Shown in pieces: positions 23,501 through 34,570 of a stretch of 64,000 bases of DNA. The notes under the pieces were generated by a model. It did no database searches, had not been told where the DNA came from, and saw only the letters and a program-made list of their open reading frames with translations. Position 1 is the stretch's first letter, and every line of letters starts with the position of its first letter. Where the stretch lies: contig VWZP01009941.1 in assembly GCA_013396995.1 (NCBI GenBank), positions 993,980 through 1,057,979 of the forward strand, in the 5' to 3' direction. The DNA is from Dicaeum eximium (Eukaryota > Chordata > Aves > Passeriformes > Dicaeidae). The translations under genes were made by a program, and so were the position numbers.

Positions 23501-25224
23501 ACCCAAAGTGTAAAGATGAATCAGGAAGAAGAAACTGGCAAGCTAAACACTTTCAGCACTCCGAAGATGGCACTTCAAAAGACTATTCAGCATACAGTAC
23601 TCCACTGCACAAGAGATATTGTAGAAGAATGACATGTTAGAAGGTCTGATGGAAGTCAAAGTAACTTTTATGACATTATAGTAAGTTTCAGCTCAAGAAA
23701 AGTGCACAACAAAAACTTAATCGTGGTGTTTACAAATGCAGGAAATGTGACCTAAAACTGAATCACAACAAAATGCAAATCAGAGTAGCACATATGAATT
23801 ACTTTTATCGTGCCTTAGAAAAAAAGAAGCATTAGATGTGTTCCAAAATAATGAAAACAATAAAGCATTTAATAGTCCTCACACCATCCAAAAGAGCTAC
23901 AAGTTTCATTTGAGATTATGACCAGCTAAAATTCAAACTCTGGTCCAAAGAGCATCTCTGAGAAATGGTAATTCATGTGCTGAAAGAGTGAAGGGAAAGC
24001 AAGAAATCTGTTGTTTCAGTATAATGATCTTCACCAAGTCTGAATGATACAATTGCTTCTGACAGAAAAAAACAATATGAGATACAGTGAAAATGGAGTA
24101 TAATAATAACACTTACGAAAGCACTGATAGATACTTCCCTGCATCTATAAAACAATGATAACTGCAGGAAAAGTTCAAGAGATATCAATGCAGAAGCACA
24201 GAAACATATTTTGTGTCTACCAGCAAGCATTGTAAGCTACTAGTAGTAGGCATTTTGTGTAGGTCCAGCTGCATGCTAATGACAGAAAATGTTGCAGTTT
24301 TTGTATCAAAATATTTGTATTTGGAACACAAATGCCTCATATTTTAATTTTAAAACATCCAAATTTAATGACAAGAGTGAAAGATTAACCTGAATTACAG
24401 ATCTTCGTTTGCACACTTTTACAGAGGAAGGTGACAAAAAAGAGGCAGAGCAATATGGATAAAATGCTATAGTGTTTATCAGCATTTGCCAACAGCTCAG
24501 GACACAGGATAAGGGAATAAAGGAGTGACAAAGCAGTGAAGTTATGCCTTTCACAGGTAGAAATAGGTAATAAGAATTTTGAAATGAAAATATCAGATTT
24601 TCCTAAAAAATGTGACTGCGACTTGTAAAAACATTGCTGTGGAATCAGTCTGAAAACTACTTGTGAATGTATGGTACAATGCTAAAAGCGGCCAAGAGGT
24701 GTATTTTATATATGCAATATGGACATTCAAGTGGAAAAGTTGCATTTGTACAAAGTATCTGAGGCAGGGCTGTGAAGAACCCATGTTAGTCAGTGCTGCA
24801 CTCCAGAGAGCTCTGATAAGAACTGGCAGCTGCTTTGCTGGAGCACGGAGGAAACTGCTATTTGCTGATAGCTTGTTACAGTCACGCTTTTAAATACCTG
24901 AACAAAGCAGGATGTTTGTCAGCATGGCAGTGAGTCAAATCATGACAATTTCCACAGACATGGCATTTGCATTTTGGATCATGGACTACGTCATGCTTTG
25001 GCATACATTTAGAAAAAAATGGGAGTGGCTGAATTTATGCCTCTGCTGTCTGTGCTTTCAGCTGATGGCCCAGCTGAATATAACATTCAAATAGTTAAGT
25101 GTTAACCTCTGTTTGCTAAACTTAAGCACAACCAGAGACTTATCTTACAGCTGTGAGTGAGAGGATTCAGACCAGTGATTTTCTTTTGCAAGTCTTTTAA
25201 TAACCACACTTTCAGAGAAACTTA
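20573..25224. other. Unique AT-rich stretch with a spaced short repeat near 23.2 kb
   Basis: No gene is supported. A run of 22 A lies at 22024-22045. A 22-base word beginning GGCATTAA occurs at 23199-23220 and again with minor changes at 23319-23340. An inverted TTTAATGCC (23266-23274) lies between them. The stretch 22490-22840 is somewhat less AT-rich than its neighbours, but I cannot assign it. Confidence 0.5.
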
Positions 25225-25645
25225 GGGCTGGAAGGAATGTCCTATGGGGAGTGGCTAAGGACTGCAGGTTTGTCTAGTTTTGAGAAAAGGAGGGTGACAG
25301 ACTACCTCATTGCTTTCCACAGCTTCCTGAGGGGGGGGAAGTAGAGGGAAAGCTGCTGATCTCTTCTTCCAGGTATCCAGTGACAGAACGTGTGGAATGG
25401 TTTAAAGCTGTACCAGAGTAGGTTCCAAGTGGATATTGGGAAGCATTTCTTTACTGAGAGGGTCAGTAAAGGATCAAACACTGGAACAGGCTTCCTAGAG
25501 AGGTAGTTAATGCCCCAAACCTATCGGTGTTTAAGAAGCATTTGGACAAATCCCTTACCAATATACTTTGAGTTGGTCAACCCTGAAGTGGTCAGGCAGA
25601 TGGACTAGATCATCATTATAGGTCCCTTCCAACTTAAATATTTTG
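25225..25645 (+). mobile_element. CR1 LINE, 3' end fragment
   Basis: This matches, from memory, the 3' untranslated end of an avian CR1 retrotransposon. It begins with GGCTGGAAGGAATGTCC. It continues through the typical blocks CTTCCTGAGG, TATCCAGTGACAG, AAACACTGGAACAGGCTTCC and CATTTGGACAAATCCCTTA. It ends with the CR1 hallmark TGGACTAGATCATCATTATAGGTCCCTTCCAACTT (written here only as a landmark region at about 25600-25636). The copy is 5'-truncated, as nearly all CR1 copies are, and keeps no coding sequence. The substitutions and small indels relative to the consensus indicate an old insertion. Its 3' terminus runs directly into the (TTCTA)n microsatellite. Confidence 0.9.
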
Positions 25646-25733
25646 TTCTATTCTATTCTATTCTATTCTATTCTATTCTATTCTATTCTATTCTATTCTA
25701 TTCTATTCTATTCTATTCTATTCTATTCTATTC
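25646..25733 (+). repeat. (TTCTA)n microsatellite at a CR1 3' tail
   Basis: Seventeen perfect TTCTA units plus TTC, without interruption, over 88 bases. CR1 elements end in short tandem units (ATTCT-like) used in target-primed reverse transcription. This array is probably an expansion of that tail. Because it is perfect, it is likely to vary in length between individuals. Confidence 0.95.
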
Positions 25734-27794
25734 AAGTTATCAGTGGCAAACTTGTGCTTAATTATACTGGTAGTACACAACAGATCTTATGGAAACTATT
25801 AGAGAGTGGACTTTTCTATCACTTGTTACCCTCTGGATAGCACTCTTACGGCAGCTATGTGTAGTCCATGGATGTAGAATTTGTAGTCTGAGATATCATC
25901 CAAAGAGACAGCAGACCCCATAAAGGCTGCATCACTGCTACCAGTAGCAAAAGTAGAACAATTACAGGCACTGGTGTCTCACCTGCAAGGGCAAATGCCA
26001 ATATTTGTTCAGCTACAATGGAATTTTACCTGAAAAAGAAGACAGAATATGATATGTACTGATGCAGTTAATAACTAGGGCATCGGTAATGTCATCTGCA
26101 AAGCTCTTGTACTTACAGAGAACATGTCTTCCTCACAGCTGGATAGCAAATTTCATCACTGCTTTATGAGAAGCACAGGAAGTCCTTCCCCTTTTGGCTC
26201 CCAGTGAGAGTGTCCTAAGTAGGTTTCTAAGAATATATGTATGCAAATTCAGAAATGTCCTATGTCACTTTTCTTAGCCTTGTGGGCAATGCCAACAGGT
26301 GTATCTGAGCAGGCTATCGAGCATAAGGCAAAGGTCTGGATGTGATCTTGGTCATCGAGGCATCTCATGTTAATCATCAGTCCCTACTGCTGGGCCAAAT
26401 ACCTGGTGTAATCCCACCAACAAATATATACAGCTTCATTGTGAATGTAGCTCACATTTCTTTTCCTGACATTCTTGACAGACAATATTTGTCCTACACT
26501 GGAAAGCACTGGCTGTGAGCACAGGTCTGTCCTGCTACAGAAGTTTCAGTGCTGCTCCAAATCACAGCACCATGGACCAGAGAGTCAGGACTGTGGCAGT
26601 GAAGAGAAACTACCATCACCTGCTTGATAGGAGCTGCCCTACTTTAAAACTTCCTTGGGTTCAGTCCAAGATGTAATTCCAGCAGTGGCAGAAGGAACAG
26701 TGACAAGTTAGAACATGCTTTAAAAGCACAGCAAAATATAACTGGCTTGAATTTGTTTTGAATTTAGTGTATATATCAGCATAGCCCAGCTGTTCTTCCT
26801 TGTTTTCATTTTCTGATTTGTACTTTGAAATTTTGGTTGGCCCTTATATCACAGGTTTTTACTGTAAAAGAACTAAGGAGTCTACCTTATAATTTATTTT
26901 CACCTGACAGCTAAGCTATCTTTAAAAAAATGTTCAGAAATGCTGAAGAAAATGTAGGAAAAGGTGATGGCAGTTCTTTAATTTGGTTTTCTATTATTTC
27001 AAATCTATTCAGTATTCTTTGTAATACTGCCACTCATAATGACTGTATTTGGAATTAACATAGGTTTCATGTGTAATTCAATGGGTATTCAGGGTAACTT
27101 AGCAACAGCTAAAGCATTTTTTTCTTCTGTAAACTAGAGCATGGCTGTTGATGATTTCACTTGGTAGACTGGGAGGCACTCATTAATCTGAATTTCTGAA
27201 TTTCCGAATTAAATATATAAGATGTGATTTATTTATAATGCAGATTTTATATTGTTTATCAGAAGTTATGCAAAGGATAAATGAATCTAGCATCAAATCT
27301 CTGGAACCTTTTAGGACCGTCTGGATCAGAGCATGGGAATAATATTTGAACCATAAAGGTTAAGTTCATAGGCAATTAGAGCTGCTGGAATGGAAAATCC
27401 TTTTAAAATATACAGTGTTCACACATCTCTCCATCTCAAGGTTTTTATATGTGTGCGGATATATTTTGTACAGCAAATGGGGTAGAGGAGGCATTTATCC
27501 TATAAATAGATTTCTCTCAGGGCTCATGCTGTGTGTGGCAATATGTTCTCACTAAATATATAGTCAGAAGAAGTCTTACTGTATTAACCCAGTTTAAGTA
27601 ATGAATTAGAGAAAGTAAATACACTAAAATTCTTTTCCTCAAAAATTAAAAAATTGTGCAGAAGAACACTCAATTTGTATATTCAGAACAGTTTATAAAA
27701 ATTCATAAAAGGCTATGGATTAGCAGGATGAGCTCACCTAGCTATAGGTCATTGATTTGCAATATTTAAGAGGCAGTATTCAGGCTGCATAGTC
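25734..27794. other. Unique AT-rich non-coding stretch
   Basis: No gene or clear mobile element is supported. The part 25850-26720 is somewhat less AT-rich and reads as ordinary unique sequence. Confidence 0.5.
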
Positions 27795-28852
27795 TCATAG
27801 AATGGCTTGGTTTGGAAGCTGAACTTCATGAAGTTTTCACTGGCCCACAGGTCTCTCTGGATGACATTCCCTCTCTACAGCATGTTGACACACCAAACTT
27901 GCACTTGATCCCACTGCCCAGGACGCTGACAGTGCTGAGCTGCACCAGTGCCAATTCTGCCCTCTGAGGGGTGACACAAGCCACTGCTCTCCACCTGGAC
28001 ACTGAGCTGTTGACCACAGCTCTTTGACCAATTCTCTACCCACTGAGTGGTCCATCCATCAAATCCATGCCTCTCCAATTTAGAGACAAGGATATCATGT
28101 GGGACAATGTCAAATGCCTTGCACTAGTCCAGGTAGATGACATCATTTGCTCTTCCCTTACCCATCAAAGATATAATCCCATCATAGAAGGCCATCAGAT
28201 TTCTCAGACATAATTTACACTTAGTAAAACCTGTCACCAACCACTTCACTATTTTCCATGTGCCTTAGCATAGTTTCTGGGAGGCTTTGCTCCATGATGT
28301 TGTCAAGCACCGGAGTGAGACTGACTGGCCTGTAGTTCTCCAGGTCTTTCTTTTTTCCCTTATTAAAATGGGATTGTGTTTCCCCTTTCCCAGTTAATAG
28401 GGATTTCACTGGAATGCCATAATTTCTCAGATATGATGGAGAGTGGCTTAACCAGCTCATTCAGCAGTTTCCTCAGGACCTGCAGATGCATTTTATCAGG
28501 TCACATGGGCTTGTGAACCTTCAGGCACCTTCGATGTCTTGAACCTGATCCCCACCTACAGCTGTCAGTTCTTCATTTTCCCAGTCCCTGCCCTTTCTCT
28601 TCTGTGACTGGTGTGGTTGGCTGGAGCATTTGCCAATGAAGACTGAGGTAAAAAACTCTTTGAGTACTTCAGCTTTTTCCATGTTCTAGCTAATCAGGTC
28701 TCCTGTTTCTTTCTGGAGAAGGCCCATTTTCTGTAGGTTTCCTTTTACAACCAACATACATATGGAAGCTTCTCTTTTTGCCTTTAATGTGCCCGGCCAG
28801 ATTTAATTCTATCAGGACGTTAGCTTCCCTAAGGTGATCCAAATCTGAAGAA
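27795..28852 (-). mobile_element. CR1 LINE, decayed reverse-transcriptase segment
   Basis: Read on the minus strand, this is part of CR1 ORF2 with several frameshifts. At 28221-28460 the translation retains LENYRPVSLTPV, the CR1 form of the conserved NYRPVSLT reverse-transcriptase block. At about 27875-28078 MERHGFDGWTTQW matches the CR1 'LERHGFDGWTTRW' region. The stretch that should carry the catalytic FADD motif is missing through an internal deletion near 27890-27900, so the copy cannot be active. After the block equivalent to CTTCATGAAGTTCA (27819-27833 antisense), about 0.8 kb of the element is absent. Only the terminal 24 bases (27795-27818, antisense of CTTCC...CCATTCTATGA) remain. 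The 5' edge near 28852 is approximate. Confidence 0.88.
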
Positions 28853-31574
28853 CATTTTTTTTCTTTTAGTAGTATGAGAACAGATTTCAGAGGAGGAAAA
28901 AAAAATGTCGTTGACGCATAAAACACAAACAAAAAATAAAGATATGACCAACTTTTTTATTCCCTGCACTGTTGAATGGATGAGATTGCATGATTTTGTG
29001 TTCAATTACCTTTTATTTTAGAATTTTCAATAAATTTTGAACTTTATTAGTTGACCACTGTCTTATGAGTGCTCAGTGATGGGCAGAGAAGCTTTCAATG
29101 CGTTGGTTTATCATTTTATACTTACTATTCTAAATGCATCCCAAAAGTTGGTATTGTATTTTTATGGGACTTTAAGTCTCTGAATGTGTATTCTGGCTGA
29201 TATTTAGGTCGGCTCATGCTTCTTGTGTCCGTGCACCTCTAAATTTTAAGTGCCCCTAAAACAACTCAGCACTAGAAAAAATAAAACAAGAAAAACAAAC
29301 TGCTAAATTTTTCTACACTGACTCAGTCAATTTGGAATGAACTTCAGAAGTATAAATGGAGCAACATCACCTTGGAACATTTGTCAGTCTTGTTGATCTT
29401 GGCAGCTTAATTCTCTTAAGGAAGAGAAGCAACAAGATAAAGTGATATTCTCAAATACGTGGTGTGTCAGGACCAGCCATATTTTTATGACCTTAAAGAA
29501 ATAATCAGTCTTTGGGTCTCTGAGCATACAGCTAAGATGAAGTATGAAAACACACATGCTGGTCCCACAGCAGAAGAGGAAGAAAACCAAATATCAATCC
29601 GTTTTCAATTTAATTTTGTGTGGAGTGTTCATGAAATAATGTCTCAAGAAAGACATCACTGATAATTTTGCTCCTGAAATAATTTAGAATGCATACTCAA
29701 TATTTTTCCTGTTGAGAAAACACATAATATTATAAGCATCCTATCTTGCACTGCAGTTCATGAGATGTCAAAATGATCTAGAGAATTTTTGTTTCATTCT
29801 TCTAAATAATGTAATTGGTATTCAAGAAAAAAAAGAAAAATGTTTTTACAGAGAAAAAAACATATGGCCTTCTATGTGTTTCTGGTAAAAATTGCCTCAA
29901 TATAGACTACAAATTGATGAATGCTTGATAAATTTTTCATCAGCTTGAGATGACATTTGCAGCTGAATGTTCAAGCATCACCATTTCAACTGGAAATTAA
30001 AGTTGCTATCAAAAGAACTGAGTATGAGATACATCAGTGAAGTAACACACAAACTCAAATAAGCACTAGATGAGAAGGAAGTAGGTGGAAGGATAAGAAA
30101 CAGGACTCCTGTTGCTTAGCTTATTCTTTAGGGTAGAATTCTTTCAAAGAGGATTGAAGGAACATTTCTGCTGTGAGAAGATAGTAGCTGAGAACTGTTA
30201 AACAACTCCAAACAAACCTCCTAGTATGAAATGGACACATTGAGGCAACCAGTGCCAAACCTACCCATTAAGTTAGCAGATCAGGCAATAAAAATATAAT
30301 ACAATATCAGTGAAACAGAATTATATAGTATGGCAAACAACCATTTGTTTTTGATTCCTCATTGAACTACGCTGAATTCAGATCTGCTGGATAAAAAAGT
30401 AACCAAACATCATTATCTTTTTTCCTATCCACATAGGCTTCTGGATCTCATTCATTTTTAATGAAGTTCATACCCAACCTTTTCAAAAAAACCTCTTTGA
30501 CGTGTGTGAGTCCATGGTGTCCTTTTACAAAACCTCATATTTTGAATCCAAAAATCAATCAGATTTTGTCGTGTGATGGAGCAAAAGCGTATATATAGGG
30601 GTAGAGGACTTCCATCATTCTGCAGACAGTGAGTGCAGGCTGCTGAGTCTTTTGGATCAGCAGATCCTAGCAAAATGGCCTTTTTTCATGAACAAATAAA
30701 CAAGTCTCATGAACAAATACCATTTAAACAAACAAGAATTGTCATAAACATCATCAAAAATGCATCTAGCTGTCTTAAATGTTGACTGTAATTGCTAAAA
30801 CAAACCATTGCAATCTTGCTTGTCTTCCAAACTTTTATGAAGAGATGTGATTTATAAAAAACATTGCATATGATTTCCTGTTTTTTCTTTCTCCAGTTTT
30901 CCCTCAATCCAAACAACTAATTATCCTCTTCTGTATGTGTCTTGCACCTTCATAAAATTCTTTGGTTTGTGGGAATACAAAAGACCTTGAATCTTTTATA
31001 CAGTTATCTGGGCATTTGCAATCCGTGATGCTCAATGAGTATTGGGTTATTTATTTTGCTGAATATTACATTACATACACTTTATAACATCTCTACTTGA
31101 ATCATCTAACCTATATAAAGGCAAATAATTTTTTAAAAATGTATATATTATATTTCCTTTGGGCATGCTGCAATAAAAGTGTCTCTTTTATTTTTAATAA
31201 TTTGCATAGCCATTTAGAAATAATTTTCTGAGTTTAAGTACCTTTTTGTGCCGTACTTTTCTCACATCTGTCTTCTTTAAGTGATTTGTATTCTTTACTT
31301 TCAAATGAAAAATCTAGAAGTTAATGAATATCAGCTCATCCATTACTCTTGTTAAACACTTCAAAATATTCCCTCAGAAATTATTCTACTTCCATTAGTA
31401 GAAATTTTGAGTCCTCAAGAGAGAAAGGATTATTATTGCTTTTGAAGATCTCTGCTCTCTGACTTCCTGTAGTGGCACTAGACTTGAAGACAAAAGCTTA
31501 AGAAAAATAATAAAATAGGCAAAATAAACCCAAAGAAAAAAAAAAAAAGAAATGACTGAGACAAATAATGTGAG
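28853..31574. other. Unique AT-rich non-coding stretch
   Basis: No gene or recognisable mobile element is supported. There are short A runs only. The 68 and 67 codon frames on opposite strands at 29384-29662 are random in appearance. Confidence 0.55.
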
Positions 31575-32420
31575 TAGGATAAAGCCTGTGGACCCAGTGA
31601 ATGCTGGATGTGGAGACTAGCTACTGGAGTGTGGTGGTGCTTCCCTCCCCTGCCTCAAGCTGTTCTAGGATCTGAGAAATGCTCCTTATTTCTCAGCCTT
31701 TACGAGCTGCACCTGGGCTGAGTTCCTCTAGAGCTTATCAGAAACCCAGTCTGCTCCCAGGGACTGGTGCTGTCTAACGAGCTCCTGGTTTTTAACTAAC
31801 AGCCCTGGAAACTTATTTTTCTTGCCTGGAATAGCAACCCAAACAGAATAACATTTTCCTTATCAAAGTTTCAAAGAAAGGTACTGATCCACATTGCAGC
31901 CAGGATGGAAAATCACTTGGACTGAAACCAAATCTTTTGTGACCCTATAAGCAGCAGTCCTTAGTGAGATCCTTTGAGCTCTCCTGGACCACAGCAGGAT
32001 GCAGCCAGCAACCTCTCTCTGAGTAGGATGTTTCTGAGAGCTAGTGAGGTCTCAAGTTTGTTAGATGATCAATGAATATCGATGGTGGATCCTGGGCTGA
32101 TACCCCCACTCCTCCATACTGAACCTTTCACCCTTTAAGAAGAAGCAAAGGCGTCTAAAGTGAGTACTTCATGGAACTCAAGGGGAATTTCTCACCCCTT
32201 CCACAGCCCCCAAGTAGATAGTTTTGGGTTTATTTCTTTTTTTTTTATTTATTTTGGATTTTTGTTTGCTTTTTCTCTACGTGCTTTGCCACCTAACAAG
32301 TAGTAGAATGAACCTGGACAGCAAACTTTGTTATGCTTTCACTTTTATATTAAATCTGTTTTTGCTGATACCTTTGTCGGTGATTCTTTAAGTGACCTTA
32401 AAGAACACATTCACCACATG
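31575..32420 (+). mobile_element. Probable degenerate LTR-like interspersed repeat
   Basis: This block is less AT-rich than its flanks. It has the order expected of an avian ERV LTR: a C/T and G rich body (31600-32210), then a T-rich segment (32221-32275), GTGCTTTGCCACCT and AGTAGTAGAATGAACCTGG. It then has a variant polyadenylation hexamer ATTAAA at 32349-32354, followed by TGCTGATACCTTTGTCGG. The wording is familiar to me as a dispersed repeat of bird genomes, but I cannot name the family with confidence, and both borders are estimates. No retroviral coding sequence is attached. Confidence 0.45.
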
Positions 32421-34533
32421 GTCCAGGGGTTATATTTATGCTTTGGCAATTTCCTTCTGTATATAAGAGCATAAATGCCCTGTTAAAAGAAAGGCTTTTT
32501 CAGTCTTTTTTGCTTTGTGATCCTGCTCAAGTCCTTACTTTTCTAATCTTTTAAAAGAGAACTTTAATTAGGAGATCTAAATGTTTTCTAGTAAACAACT
32601 TAATTCTTTAACATATACTTCTGACCAGTGCAATTGTATGTTTTGCCTGAGTGATATAAATCTATGAAAATTGCCTTTTGTGGACAGAGAAAATAATATG
32701 TATGACTGCCACAGATGAGACATTATCAAAGCAGAAAATTTTCAAATTTCATAAAGCTGTGATGTTACTGAAAAACAACAAAATCGCCAGCAGAGTGTGT
32801 ATAAGATTTCTCTGGACCATATTCATACTTGGTATCTCTTCACCTATAATTTTCAGTTTAAAGTGTATTATTCTAGAGAGAAATCCAAGAAAGAGCTCAT
32901 ATTCAGCTGTAGGCATTATCACCTCCGAGACACTCTTCATTTGGAAAGTTTTCTCATTGAATAACTACAAAAGGTAAAAAAATCATTATGATATTTCTCA
33001 AATGTAGTGTATAGCGAAACATTATATTACTGAGCTCCTCCTCATATGATCATATGATACTCTCCTGAGGTCTAATACAAGAATGTTTTAGTCCTGAAGT
33101 AAAATGTGAATACGTTCTGAACTCATAGTGGTCAAAAGAACAGTGGGAATTTCTACAACGTTTGTGCAATTTCAAAATATGAATTAAACGAAAGATAAAT
33201 GGTAAAAAGTGCAACAGGGAGTGTTTTTGAAGATAGCAGTGTGGCATGAGTAAGCAAGAAAGCAGAAAAAAATAATACATTGAAAAGAAACATGAAAGTA
33301 GTAATATTTTTAGAAATGTCTGGATTACGACTCTCAAGATCTAGCAGCATAAGAACATCCTCAACAGGAGACAGTCAAGGGTCCAGTACTTCATCAATCT
33401 TGGAAAGTACAGTCTTACGTAGGATCAGTCTTTGCTTTATAAAGAAGACGACTTGGTTGGGTTAAGAGCTGAAAATAATTGTTGCGGTTCCTGCCTGGGC
33501 ATTATGTATTCCAGTTCTGCATCCCAGCAAGCACATCAAACTCCACCAACCTGCTCCAATCATCTTCTAGTCTGCTTCCTCAAAGCTTCCTCAGATCTTC
33601 CACCAGACCTTTGGAGTAAATACTGCAGCTGTTTCATCTTCACCCTCCCTGGCACACAAACAGGAGAAGGACTTGGAAAACAGGAAGAAGAGGAGAAAAG
33701 AGGTGCTATCATTTGCTTGCAGAGTTCAGAAATGAAACAAAATTGCTCTAACATTTGGCACTTTTCTGATTCTCTTCCCTTGCTGTTTGTTTCCCAGAAG
33801 GAAGTGGAAGGGCTTTATTAGGAGAAAAAGGCTCAGCCTGCTTTTCCATCAACAGTTGTTGATTGCTACTCACCAAAAATGTGTGACAAAAAATTAACCA
33901 AATGGTTCCTCCAGCCAGGATTGACACAGTGTGACATTTGGGGTATTGGTTGGTAGATCCTTATTTGTTTATAACTGATGAAAAAATATTTCCAAGGTTA
34001 CAGAGAACCAAAGAATTTTCCTCATAATCATAATTGTAGAACAATTTCCCAGAAAAACATGTCCATACTTATAAATTTATTTCCAATCTAAATCCAGAGA
34101 CTGATTTGAGAAAATGTGTATTCAGGTTATTTAAAATATAAGTATGTAATTAAATCAGAAATTAATGAAGATATAACAGGGTGGAGGAAATTTTCATTCA
34201 GCCTCAGCATTTGCCCTTTTTGAGAACATGTAGCCTCCACATTAATTTTCTTCCAAAGCCAGAAGAAGAGTTCATCAGAACTAAAGAAGAATTTTTATTT
34301 TTTAGCACCTTTTGTTCATAATTTCTGAGATAGAAAACCAGAGGTAGCAATTTCCCAATCACTGCAGCTGCAGATTCAATATTCTCATTTCAGTAATATT
34401 CCTAATTTCACTGACATGTACATTTCTAAAACATTTTCATATAGCACATTTCCTGTTTCCCACAGCCCTTAATTCTTTATCTGGTATTTAGCTGAATGTA
34501 TTCTTTTCAAAAGAATATTTTAAAAATTCATAT
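32421..34533. other. Unique AT-rich non-coding stretch
   Basis: No gene is supported. A 129-codon open frame at 33432-33821 has no recognised domain and a biased run of glutamate and lysine from an AGGA-rich patch. A perfect-armed palindrome ATTCTTTTCAAAAGAAT occurs at 34500-34516. Confidence 0.55.
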
Positions 34534-34570
34534 GGTTTGTTTTGGGTTTGTTTTGTTTTGTTTTGTTTTT
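34534..34570. repeat. (GTTTT)n low-complexity tract
   Basis: GTTTT-type units begin after a G/T-rich lead-in. It is of the same kind as the tracts at 2741 and 7005. Confidence 0.85.

Noticed and set aside
25643..25840. Frame encoding a repeated Phe-Tyr-Ser-Ile-Leu motif
   Set aside because: It is a direct reading of the (TTCTA)n microsatellite.
28221..28460. 79-codon frame with reverse-transcriptase block NYRPVSLT as a possible gene
   Set aside because: It is a remnant of CR1 ORF2. Frameshifts surround it and the catalytic region is deleted, so it is annotated as part of the mobile element.
33432..33821. 129-codon plus-strand frame
   Set aside because: It has no recognised motif and no convincing splice sites, and part of it comes from an AGGA-rich low-complexity patch.
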